Positions 1-6,077 of a stretch of 7,750 bases of DNA are shown one piece after another. The stretch's first letter is position 1. Each line of letters starts with the position of its first letter. The position numbers and the translations under genes were made by a program. Where the stretch lies: positions 7,662-15,411 of the forward strand of contig PMAM01000077.1 in the NCBI GenBank assembly GCA_003152595.1, given 5' to 3'. The notes beneath the pieces are model-generated. The model saw nothing but the letters and a program-made list of their open reading frames with translations, did not search any database and was not told the origin of the DNA. Source of the DNA: Acidobacterium sp. (lineage in GTDB: Bacteria > Acidobacteriota > Terriglobia > Terriglobales > Acidobacteriaceae).

Positions 1-159
1 AAATCGCGGGTCACGCCCCACCAGCACGGTCTTCGGCCCGTTCTGCGCCGCCACGAACTGCGCGATCCCCGCCACCGCGCGCCGGATATTTCCGAACGTG
101 AAATCCTCCGCGACAATTGCCCGCCACCCTGACGTTCCAAACTTGATTTCGGCGCTCAT
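1..159 (-). CDS. Phosphoglucomutase/phosphomannomutase, N-terminal part (runs off left edge)
   Basis: Only the first 53 codons are in the window, read leftward from the ATG at 159 to the edge. The protein begins MSAEIKFGTSGWRAIVAEDF and continues into a stretch ending LVGRDPRF. The FGTSGWRA block and the GRDPR block are N-terminal hallmarks of the alpha-D-phosphohexomutase superfamily. FGTSGWRA resembles bacterial phosphoglucomutase/phosphomannomutase more than phosphoglucosamine mutase, which usually reads FGTDGIRG. Family members interconvert hexose 1- and 6-phosphates in the cytoplasm through an active-site phosphoserine; that serine and the later domains lie outside the window, so substrate preference cannot be judged. 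The start is supported by an AAGGGG Shine-Dalgarno sequence (plus-strand 164-169), four bases before the ATG. The gene is divergent from cutA, with 72 bp between the two starts. Confidence 0.85.
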   Translation of the reverse strand, partial: MSAEIKFGTSGWRAIVAEDFTFGNIRRAVAGIAQFVAAQNGPKTVLVGRDPRF

Positions 160-186
160 AAATCCCCTTAGTGATCCATTCGGCCT

Positions 187-192
187 TATGAT
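187..192 (+). promoter_or_regulatory. Possible -10 element for cutA
   Basis: TATGAT at 187-192 differs by one base from the sigma-70 -10 consensus and lies about 40 bp before the cutA ATG, which would give a leader of roughly 30 nt. No convincing -35 hexamer sits at the expected distance; the bases there double as the Shine-Dalgarno sequence of the divergent mutase gene. The call rests on one hexamer and is weak. Confidence 0.25.
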
Positions 193-231
193 GCTTCCAG
201 CCGGAATTCCTGCCGTAACCGCAAACCACCG

Positions 232-570
232 ATGATTGTACCCGCCACCGATGCGCGCATCGTTATCACCACAGCAGGCTCTCGCGAAGAGGCCGAGGAC
301 ATCGCGCGCAACCTCGTCGACGAGCGCCTCGCTGCCTGCGTCAACGTCGTTCCCGGCCTCACCTCCATCTACCGCTGGAAAGGCGAGGTGGAAACCGCTT
401 CGGAAGTCCTGCTCATCATCAAGACCGCCGCCGCCAACCTTGAACGCGTCGAATCCGCGCTCCGCCGGCTGCATTCCTATGAGGTTCCGGAATTTCTGGT
501 CCTCGCGCCCGAAGCCTCCGCCAAACCTTATCTCGACTGGCTCCTTCTTGAGACCGGCAGTCATTCCTGA
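232..570 (+). CDS. cutA: CutA1 divalent-cation tolerance protein
   Basis: A 112-residue protein, the normal length for CutA1, a small trimeric ferredoxin-like cytoplasmic protein linked to divalent metal (copper) tolerance; its exact biochemical role remains debated. Family blocks are in order: VITTAGSREEAEDIAR near residues 11-26, LVDERLAACVNVVPG (28-42, conserved Cys36), SIYRWKGEVE (45-54), the strand EVLLIIKT (58-65), and HSYEVPEFLVL (81-91), followed by a C-terminal YLDWL with the usual aromatic residues. The ATG at 232 is the only reasonable start and fits the family N-terminus. No Shine-Dalgarno sequence precedes it. The gene stands alone on its strand and ends against the convergent secA. 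No metal-responsive operator is recognisable upstream. Confidence 0.95.
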   Translation: MIVPATDARIVITTAGSREEAEDIARNLVDERLAACVNVVPGLTSIYRWKGEVETASEVLLIIKTAAANLERVESALRRLHSYEVPEFLVLAPEASAKPYLDWLLLETGSHS

Positions 571-679
571 TTGCCCACCCAGGCCCTCAGGAACGCTATT
601 AATTTTTGGCCCAACCATCGCACAAAAACAAGAAGGTGCGAGGACAAATCCCCGCACCCTGTGCTCTGTCGGCGATTGG
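571..679. other. cutA-secA convergent gap, no gene
   Basis: This 109 bp gap separates two convergent genes. It holds the secA terminator (621-658). I see no hairpin with a T tract that would serve cutA on the plus strand. Open frames crossing the gap are antisense or out-of-frame shadows with no family resemblance. Confidence 0.6.
621..658 (-). terminator. Rho-independent terminator of secA
   Basis: On the minus strand, GGTGCG (complement of 653-658) pairs with CGCACC (complement of 635-640). After one mismatch, two more G-C pairs close the stem around a 6-nt loop. Read in the secA direction, the stem is followed by TTCTTGTTTTTGTG (634 down to 621), a good T-rich tail. It starts about 20 bp past the secA stop codon. 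On the plus strand the stem has no T run, so it probably does not serve cutA. Confidence 0.7.
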
Positions 680-3600
680 CTATTCCCCAGCGCTGCCTTC
701 GGTCGCTCCGTGGCACTTCTTGTACTTCTTGCCCGATCCGCAGGGACAAGGATCGTTGCGGCCAACCTTCTCGCCCACGCGCCGTTGCGACGGGGCAGAG
801 GCGTCCCCCGCACCTGCCATCCGCGCGTGTTCCAGCTCCTTCTGCTTCTTTCGCTGGAATTCCTTCTCGATGTCGTCGATGGTCGTGGAAGGCGCACGGC
901 CCGGAGCCAGGGGAATCGGCGGCGCGCTCGGCATGCGGTGTCCGTTCCCATCGCCACTCACGCGATCGGCCGACGCCACACTGGGAGCGGCCGGAACCAC
1001 AGTGCGCGGTCGCGATGGAATCTCGACCGGCTGCCCGTCCGGCCCAATGATCCGCATCAGGAAGAGGAACCGCACCGTGTCTTCCTGGAAGCGCAGCATC
1101 ATCCCTTCGAACATTTCGAAGGATTCCTTCTTATAAGCCACCAGCGGGTCCTGCTGCGCATAGCCGCGCAGCCCGATTCCTTCCTTCAGGTGGTCCATGT
1201 TCAGCAGGTGATCCTTCCACAGCCCGTCGATCACGCTCAACATGATCATTCGCTCATGGAAACGCATCTGCTGATCGCTGATCAGCTGCTCCTTCGCCTC
1301 GTACTTTCCCTTCAGGCGCTCGAAGAGCGTTTCGCCCAGTTCGTGCCGCGTCATCTCCGTTGGTTTGATACTTTCGGCATCGAGGTCGAAGCCGAAGTGC
1401 GCGCCCAGCTTCTCCCTGAGCCCCTTTACATCCCACTGATCGGGATGGACGCGCTCGTTCGCGAACTCATCCAGCAAAGTGCTCAGGATGTTCGGAACGT
1501 AATCCTCGACGACGAGTTCCTTTTGATCCAGTCCCTCCAGCAGCTGCCGCCGCAGTCCGTACACGGCCTCGCGCTGCTTGTTCATCACGTCGTCGTACTC
1601 CAGCAGATGTTTGCGGGCTTCGAAGTTCTGGCTCTCCACCGCCTTCTGCGCCGCCTCGATCCGATTCGAGATCATCCGCGACTCGATGGGCATGCCCTCT
1701 TCCATCCCCATCTTCTGCAGCAGCGTCGAAACCCACTCGCGCGCAAAGATGCGCATCAGGTCGTCTTCGAGCGACAGATAGAATCGCGATGCTCCGGGAT
1801 CGCCCTGGCGTCCGGCGCGCCCGCGCAGCTGGTTGTCAATGCGCCGCGACTCGTGCCGTTCCGTGCCCAGGATGAATAAGCCGCCCGTTCCGACCACCTG
1901 ATCGTGCTCTGCCCCGGCCGCCGCCGCGTGTCCCTGATACACGCGGTCCCAGTTCTCCTGGTTGGTCTCGTACTCCTGGCCCTGGTAGTAGAAGCGCAGC
2001 ATGCCAGGCGCCGCCATGGGATTGATCGCGCCTTCCGCCGCTGAAATCGCCCGCGCCATCGCCTTCTTCACCAGTTCCTGGCGCGTCACAAAATCAGGAT
2101 TGCCGCCCAGCAAAATATCCGTGCCGCGTCCGGCCATGTTCGTGGCGATCGTCACCATTCCGATCCGGCCCGCCTGCGCCACAATCTCCGCCTCGCGCTC
2201 ATGAAACTTCGCGTTCAGCACCACGTGGCGCACGCCCTTGCGTGCCAGAATCTGCGACAACAGCTCGCTCTTTTCGATCGACGTGGTGCCCACCAGCACC
2301 GGCTGCTGGTTCTCGTGCAGCTTCGCGATTTCGTCCGCGACCGCGAAGTACTTCTCTTTCGCGGTCCGGAAAACAACGTCCGAATTCTCGAGGCGCCGCA
2401 TCGGCATATTTGTGGGGACGACCACGATCTCCAGCTTGTAAATCTTGTCGAACTCCGCCGCTTCCGTCTCCGCCGTACCGGTCATCCCGGCCAGCTTCTT
2501 GTACAGGCGGAAATAGTTCTGGAAGGTGATCGTCGCCAGTGTCTGATCTTCGCGCCGGATGTTCACGCCTTCCTTCGCTTCCACGGCCTGGTGCAGCCCA
2601 TCGGACCAGCGCCGCCCCGGCATCAGGCGCCCGGTGAACTCGTCCACGATGATTACCTCGCCGTCCTTCACCACGTACTGCACGTCGCGCCTGTACAGCG
2701 AGTGCGCCTTGATGGCCGTCTCCACGTGGTGCTTCAGATCCCAGTTCTCCGGATCGGCGATATTGCCGATGCCCAGCAGTCCTTCGATCTTTTCCCAACC
2801 CTCATCGGTCACGGTGATCGTCTTGTGCTTCTCATCCACCACGTAATCCCCGGTCAGGATCTTCTCTTCCGGACTCTTCTCGATCTCCTCGCCCAGTTCC
2901 AGCGACGGGATGATCCGGTTCACACGCGCGTATTTGTCGGTCGTTTGATCCGTCGGGCCCGAGATGATCAGCGGAGTTCGCGCTTCGTCGATCAGGATCG
3001 AGTCCACCTCGTCCACAATCGAGAAATGATGCCCTCTCTGCACGCAGTCCGCCAGCTCGAACTTCATATTGTCGCGCAGATAATCGAAGCCGAACTCGTT
3101 GTTCGTCCCGTACGTGATGTCCGACGCATAGGCCTTCCGCCTCTGGTTATCGTCCAGATCGTGGACGATCACGCCCACCGTCAGACCGAGGAACTCGTAG
3201 ATCTTCCCCATCCACTCGGCGTCGCGCTTGGCCAGATAGTCGTTGACCGTGACCACGTGTACGCCGTGCCCGGCGAGCGCGTTCAAATAAACCGGCAGCG
3301 TCGCCACCAGCGTCTTGCCTTCGCCGGTCTTCATTTCGGCGATCTTGCCCTGGTGCAGCACCATGCCACCCAGCAGCTGCACGTCGAAATGACGCATATT
3401 CACGGCGCGCCATCCCGCCTCGCGCACCACCGCGAACGCCTCCGGCAGAAGGTCTTCCAGCGCCTGCTTCTCCGCAGCCACCCGCGCCTCTTCGTCCGTG
3501 ATCCCTTCCAGAGCCGACGCAATCCGCGCCCGGAACTCAGCCGTCTTCGCGCGCAGCTGCTCGTCGCTCATCGCCTTTATCTGCGGCTCGAACGCATTGA

Positions 3601-3685
3601 TGTCCGCCACGCGCGGCACCAGGCGCTTCACCGCCCGCTCGTTGCTGGTCCCAAAAACCTTGTTGAGAACCTTAGTTCCGATCAA
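680..3685 (-). CDS. secA: SecA preprotein translocase ATPase
   Basis: SecA is the ATPase motor that pushes unfolded preproteins through the SecYEG channel. From the TTG start at 3685 the protein is 1001 residues. Visible landmarks: Walker A GEGKT (121-125), DEVD Walker B (225-228) followed by SILIDEARTPLIISG, the preprotein cross-linking region (about 240-390), AGMTGTAETE (near 400), GRGTDI (519-524), and the arginine-finger motif QLRGRAGRQGD (619-629). The helical scaffold carries YDDVMNKQR (697-705) and the two-helix finger DGLWKDHLLNMDHLKEGIG (about 820-838). A Pro/Ala-rich linker leads to a C-terminal SEC-C zinc motif with C980, C982, C991 and H992. The second nucleotide-binding domain has an insert (about 530-600) compared with E. 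coli. The frame extends upstream to an ATG at 3751 (1023 residues), but TTG 3685 has AAGGAAGA seven bases upstream and gives a family-like N-terminus (IGTKVLNKVFG). The extra 22 residues are partly encoded by a dispersed repeat. Confidence 0.97.
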   Translation of the reverse strand: MIGTKVLNKVFGTSNERAVKRLVPRVADINAFEPQIKAMSDEQLRAKTAEFRARIASALEGITDEEARVAAEKQALEDLLPEAFAVVREAGWRAVNMRHFDVQLLGGMVLHQGKIAEMKTGEGKTLVATLPVYLNALAGHGVHVVTVNDYLAKRDAEWMGKIYEFLGLTVGVIVHDLDDNQRRKAYASDITYGTNNEFGFDYLRDNMKFELADCVQRGHHFSIVDEVDSILIDEARTPLIISGPTDQTTDKYARVNRIIPSLELGEEIEKSPEEKILTGDYVVDEKHKTITVTDEGWEKIEGLLGIGNIADPENWDLKHHVETAIKAHSLYRRDVQYVVKDGEVIIVDEFTGRLMPGRRWSDGLHQAVEAKEGVNIRREDQTLATITFQNYFRLYKKLAGMTGTAETEAAEFDKIYKLEIVVVPTNMPMRRLENSDVVFRTAKEKYFAVADEIAKLHENQQPVLVGTTSIEKSELLSQILARKGVRHVVLNAKFHEREAEIVAQAGRIGMVTIATNMAGRGTDILLGGNPDFVTRQELVKKAMARAISAAEGAINPMAAPGMLRFYYQGQEYETNQENWDRVYQGHAAAAGAEHDQVVGTGGLFILGTERHESRRIDNQLRGRAGRQGDPGASRFYLSLEDDLMRIFAREWVSTLLQKMGMEEGMPIESRMISNRIEAAQKAVESQNFEARKHLLEYDDVMNKQREAVYGLRRQLLEGLDQKELVVEDYVPNILSTLLDEFANERVHPDQWDVKGLREKLGAHFGFDLDAESIKPTEMTRHELGETLFERLKGKYEAKEQLISDQQMRFHERMIMLSVIDGLWKDHLLNMDHLKEGIGLRGYAQQDPLVAYKKESFEMFEGMMLRFQEDTVRFLFLMRIIGPDGQPVEIPSRPRTVVPAAPSVASADRVSGDGNGHRMPSAPPIPLAPGRAPSTTIDDIEKEFQRKKQKELEHARMAGAGDASAPSQRRVGEKVGRNDPCPCGSGKKYKKCHGATEGSAGE

Positions 3686-3692
3686 AATTGAT

Positions 3693-3700
3693 TCTTCCTT
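3693..3700 (-). promoter_or_regulatory. Shine-Dalgarno sequence that decides the secA start
   Basis: The minus strand reads AAGGAAGA here, seven bases before TTG at 3685. It is the best ribosome binding site in the window. The competing ATG at 3751 has no purine-rich stretch at the right distance. Confidence 0.75.
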
Positions 3701-3726
3701 TGGCAGCCTTGTCGACGCCTCGCGCC

Positions 3727-3780
3727 TGTCATCCCGAGGAAGTTCGCTCATTACATTGAGCGAACGACGAAGGACCTCGC
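3727..3780. repeat. Dispersed palindromic intergenic repeat upstream of secA
   Basis: The plus strand begins TGTCATCCCGAGG and ends CGACGAAGGACCTCGC. In the middle is a perfect 9-bp inverted repeat, GTTCGCTCA (3742-3750) and TGAGCGAAC (3757-3765), with loop TTACAT. The outer words (TGTCATCC.GAGG and GAAGGACCT) match the pattern of a common dispersed intergenic repeat that I recall from acidobacterial and some other genomes (TGTCATCCTGAG ... GAAGGACCT); I could not search to confirm it. Only this copy is in the window. The upstream in-frame ATG of the secA frame (3749-3751) falls at the edge of the hairpin loop. As RNA the hairpin would sit in the secA leader if transcription starts upstream of it. 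Confidence 0.6.
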
Positions 3781-3811
3781 GTTAGAATTTCAGACGCCGC
3801 AAGCCGCCTGT

Positions 3812-3832
3812 CCCCTCAGAAAAGTTCAGGGG
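3812..3832. other. Short inverted repeat in the secA upstream gap
   Basis: CCCCT (3812-3816) pairs with AGGGG (3828-3832), extended after one mismatch by an A-T and a G-T pair. On the plus strand it is followed by the T-rich TCCTTCTTCATTTT, but no plus-strand gene lies before it. On the minus strand it follows the sprT-like gene by about 90 bp without a T tract. It may be a weak terminator, a leader structure or a repeat remnant. Confidence 0.25.
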
Positions 3833-3882
3833 TCCTTCTTCATTTTAAGGTACCCGCGCGAATCCTGCCTCGCACCAACCAT

Positions 3883-3918
3883 CCCTATTCCCTGTTCCCT
3901 ATTCCCCATTCCCTGCCT
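3883..3918. repeat. Heptamer tandem repeat tract A, abutting the sprT-like stop codon
   Basis: Five consecutive 7-bp units on the plus strand: CCCTATT, CCCTGTT, CCCTATT, CCCCATT, CCCTGCC (3883-3917). One further base separates the last unit from the stop codon of the minus-strand gene at 3919-3921. On the coding strand of that gene the tract is purine-rich (GGGAATA/GGGAACA). It resembles the short tandemly repeated heptamers described in cyanobacteria and is the same family as the tract at 6043-6077. Confidence 0.8.
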
Positions 3919-4605
3919 TCAAAGCGTCTTCAGATACGCCTTGGCCCGCTCCAGTTCCGGAAACAGCTTTTCCTCCGCCTGGAACGCCGCCGAGTGTACG
4001 CACCGCCGCCCGTTCTTCTGCTTCACCGGATGCTTCAGGTGCAGCATCTCGTGGTACATCAGGTATTCGATGGCGTAGAGCGGCGTCCCCTTCCGGTCGA
4101 ACACCCGGCTTACCATGATGGTGTTGTGCGCCGGATCGTAATGCCCCAGCAGCCGCCGCGCTGTCACTTCGCTCCACGTCAGCAGCGGCCGCCCCATCAG
4201 CCCATGAAAGAACTGCCGGTTCAGCGTCTCGAACACTTCGTCCAAATCGTAATGGTCGCCCTTTGCGGAAAGAATCTTCTTCCGCCCCCGCGTTTGCCGG
4301 ATGCGCTCGCTCTGCCGCACCACTGCCTCGCTGGTGGTGAAACGCCGGTACCGGTTCGCATGCCCGCCATCGATCGGCTTGCGATACAGCTTCGCCAGCA
4401 GGATGTGCGCGATCGCCCGCAGCACCGGCTCCGGCGCCCCCTCCAGCAAATCGGAGAGGCTCACGCGGATTCGTCCCTCACGCAGCCGGATGGTCGTGTT
4501 GAGCGATGTGAACCGCCGAAAACGAACCTCGATGGGAGGCAATGGAGCTCGCGGCCGGATCGCGCGATACTCCTCAACAAATATTTCGTGCAGTTGGGGG
4601 GTCAC
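3919..4605 (-). CDS. SprT-like zinc metallopeptidase
   Basis: From GTG at 4605 the protein is 228 residues; the frame can extend to GTG at 4668 (249 residues). The zinc site is clear: HEMLHLKHP (HExxH at about residues 185-189), followed 15 residues later by CVHSAAFQAEEKLFP, whose His is the likely third ligand, as in SprT/Spartan-like domains. The N-terminal part is helical (LHEIFVEEYRAIRPRAPLPPIEV), followed by a basic section (IRQTRGRKKIL) that might contact nucleic acid. Spartan proteases cleave DNA-protein crosslinks in eukaryotes; bacterial SprT-like proteins are mostly uncharacterised, so the substrate is unknown. No signal peptide or membrane segment is seen, so it is probably cytoplasmic. 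The start is uncertain: GTG 4605 gives the more compact, family-like N-terminus but a weak ribosome site, whereas GTG 4668 lies within a heptamer repeat that offers AGGTG just upstream. It is divergent from aroA. Confidence 0.85.
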   Translation of the reverse strand: MTPQLHEIFVEEYRAIRPRAPLPPIEVRFRRFTSLNTTIRLREGRIRVSLSDLLEGAPEPVLRAIAHILLAKLYRKPIDGGHANRYRRFTTSEAVVRQSERIRQTRGRKKILSAKGDHYDLDEVFETLNRQFFHGLMGRPLLTWSEVTARRLLGHYDPAHNTIMVSRVFDRKGTPLYAIEYLMYHEMLHLKHPVKQKNGRRCVHSAAFQAEEKLFPELERAKAYLKTL

Positions 4606-4662
4606 TACGATCCCGAATCTCGCACAGCCCCGCGTGGAAATCAAGCCGGGGTCTGCGCAATC

Positions 4663-4697
4663 TGTCACCTGTCACCTGTCACCTGTAACCTGTAACC
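4663..4697. repeat. Heptamer tandem repeat tract B, in the aroA leader
   Basis: Five perfect 7-bp units: TGTCACC three times (4663-4683), then TGTAACC twice (4684-4697), ending one base before the aroA ATG at 4699. It differs in sequence from tracts A and C but has the same unit length. On the minus strand each TGTCACC unit carries GGTGACA, so it repeats a GTG codon with an AGGTG upstream; one of these GTGs (4666-4668) is the most upstream start of the sprT-like frame, with a TGA just before it (4672-4674). Confidence 0.9.
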
Positions 4698-4698
4698 T

Positions 4699-5997
4699 AT
4701 GCAAGCAGCCGCAACCGAGCGCCTCATCCAGCCGGCCCGCAACGTCCAGGGCAGCCTCCGCCTGCCCGGCGACAAAAGTATCAGCCACCGTTACGCATTG
4801 CTGGGCGGCCTGGCCGAAGGAACCACGCGCCTCTCCAATTTCTCCACAGGCGCCGACTGCGCCTCCTCCCTCGCCTGTGTCGAAGCCCTCGGCGCTCAGG
4901 TGCGTCGCGACGGCACCTCTGTCGATATCACCGGCGTCACTGGCCACTTCCGGCCCTCCGCCTCGCCCCTCGATTGCGGCAACTCCGGCTCCACCATGCG
5001 CATGATCTCCGGCCTCCTCGCCGCCCAATCCGGAACCTTCACCCTCATCGGCGACCCCTCGCTTTCGCGCCGCCCCATGGAGCGGATCCGCAAACCGCTC
5101 GCCGCAATGGGGGCTCACCTCGACCTCACCGACGGCCATGCACCCATCGCCATCCACGGCGCGCCGCTCACCGCCATCGACTACACCACGCCTATCCCCA
5201 GCGCGCAGGTCAAAACCTCTCTGCTCTTCGCGGGACTCCAGGCGGACGGTACGACCACCGTCCGCGAAGCTGTCCGCACACGCGACCACGGCGAGCTAGC
5301 CCTGCGTGCCTTCGGCGCCCACGTCGACCGCACCAAAGACTCTGTCTCCATCGCCGGCGGCCAGCAACTCCGAGCCATCGAAGCCGCCGTCCCTGGGGAC
5401 CTCTCGTCAGCAGCCTTCTTTCTCTGCGCCGCCGCACTCTTTCCCGGCTCGAACCTCATCTTTGACGAGCTGGGCCTTAACCCGACACGCGCCACGCTGC
5501 TTGACGTGCTCACCGCGCTCGGCGCCCACATTGGCGTTCTCAATCTTGAGACCAAAAACGATGAGCTGATCGGCACCGTGCAGGTCAACGCGCCGCCTGC
5601 GGGCCTTATCGGGACCGCCATCTCCGGCGCGCTCTCCGCACAGCTCATCGATGAGCTGCCGGTTCTCGCTGCGATCGGACCGTACACACAGAACGGCATC
5701 CGTATCCGCGATGCTCAGGAACTCCGTGTCAAAGAATCCGACCGCATCGCGCTGGTCGCCGCCAATCTGCGCGCCATGGGTGCCGAAGTCGAAGAGTTCG
5801 AGGACGGTCTCGACGTCCCCGGTGGCCAAATGCTCCACGGAGCGACCATCGACGCCGGCGGCGATCATCGCATCGCCATGGCCTTCTCCATCGCCGCGCT
5901 CCGCGCAGAAGGCGACACCCTCATCCGCGGCGCCGAATCCGCAGCTATCTCGTTTCCGGAGTTCTTCGATCTGCTCGACCGCGTCGCCGAGCGATAA
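4699..5997 (+). CDS. aroA: 3-phosphoshikimate 1-carboxyvinyltransferase (EPSP synthase), class II type
   Basis: This cytoplasmic enzyme transfers the enolpyruvyl group of PEP to shikimate 3-phosphate, the sixth step of the shikimate pathway to aromatic amino acids. It is 432 residues, a normal length. Motifs in order: LPGDKSISHR (22-31, Lys26 binding substrate), DCGNSGSTMR (92-101), RRPMERI (124-130), PSAQVK (167-172), RDHGE (195-199), GDLSSA (233-238), NPTR (261-264), IDELPVLA (317-324, likely catalytic Asp318), ELRVKESDR (341-349, Glu346) and GGDHRIAMA (387-395). The set GDKS, SAQVK, RDHGE and NPTR is the class II signature, the group that contains CP4-like and Bacillus-like enzymes. The Gly97 position matches the common glycine rather than the alanine of the highly glyphosate-tolerant CP4 enzyme. 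The ATG follows directly on a heptamer tract, with no Shine-Dalgarno sequence. The gene converges on the M61 peptidase gene. Confidence 0.97.
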   Translation: MQAAATERLIQPARNVQGSLRLPGDKSISHRYALLGGLAEGTTRLSNFSTGADCASSLACVEALGAQVRRDGTSVDITGVTGHFRPSASPLDCGNSGSTMRMISGLLAAQSGTFTLIGDPSLSRRPMERIRKPLAAMGAHLDLTDGHAPIAIHGAPLTAIDYTTPIPSAQVKTSLLFAGLQADGTTTVREAVRTRDHGELALRAFGAHVDRTKDSVSIAGGQQLRAIEAAVPGDLSSAAFFLCAAALFPGSNLIFDELGLNPTRATLLDVLTALGAHIGVLNLETKNDELIGTVQVNAPPAGLIGTAISGALSAQLIDELPVLAAIGPYTQNGIRIRDAQELRVKESDRIALVAANLRAMGAEVEEFEDGLDVPGGQMLHGATIDAGGDHRIAMAFSIAALRAEGDTLIRGAESAAISFPEFFDLLDRVAER

Positions 5998-6010
5998 CGA
6001 CCGCCGGACG

Positions 6011-6041
6011 AAAAAAGGGAAGCGGGCTTGCCGCTTCCCTT
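6011..6041. terminator. Bidirectional hairpin terminator between aroA and the M61 gene
   Basis: A perfect 9-bp stem, GGGAAGCGG (6017-6025) and CCGCTTCCC (6031-6039), with loop GCTTG, extends by two A-T pairs. On the minus strand it is followed by six T residues (complement of 6011-6016), which makes a strong terminator for the M61 gene; that stop codon lies about 40 bp earlier. On the plus strand it begins 19 bp after the aroA stop, but the tail is TTCCCCTGTTCCC, which is poorer in T. It probably serves both genes, better for M61. Confidence 0.85.
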
Positions 6042-6042
6042 C

Positions 6043-6077
6043 CCCTGTTCCCTATTGCCTATTGGCTGTTCCCTGTC
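6043..6077. repeat. Heptamer tandem repeat tract C, abutting the M61 stop codon
   Basis: Five 7-bp units on the plus strand: CCCTGTT, CCCTATT, GCCTATT, GGCTGTT, CCCTGTC (6043-6077). The next three bases, TTA, are the complement of the M61 stop codon TAA. It shares unit words with tract A (CCCTGTT, CCCTATT) but is more diverged. It lies between the M61 stop and the terminator hairpin, so it would be transcribed as part of the M61 3' UTR. Confidence 0.8.

Noticed and set aside
236..1879. Long plus-strand open frame (547 codons) over cutA and the 3' part of secA
   Set aside because: It is out of frame with cutA and antisense to secA. Its product has low-complexity Pro/Ser/Arg and Leu/His-rich stretches with no family motifs. 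High GC at third positions creates such shadow frames.
2201..3691. Long plus-strand open frame (496 codons) antisense to secA
   Set aside because: Composition (His, Arg, Leu, Val-rich) is typical of the complement of a GC-rich gene, and secA on the other strand is unambiguous.
3883..3918. CRISPR array or repeat-based defence element
   Set aside because: The units are 7 bp and contiguous, with no spacers, and no cas-like genes are present.
3994..4695. Plus-strand open frame (233 codons) antisense to the sprT-like gene, ending in the heptamer tract
   Set aside because: No family resemblance, and the HExxH protein on the other strand is convincing.
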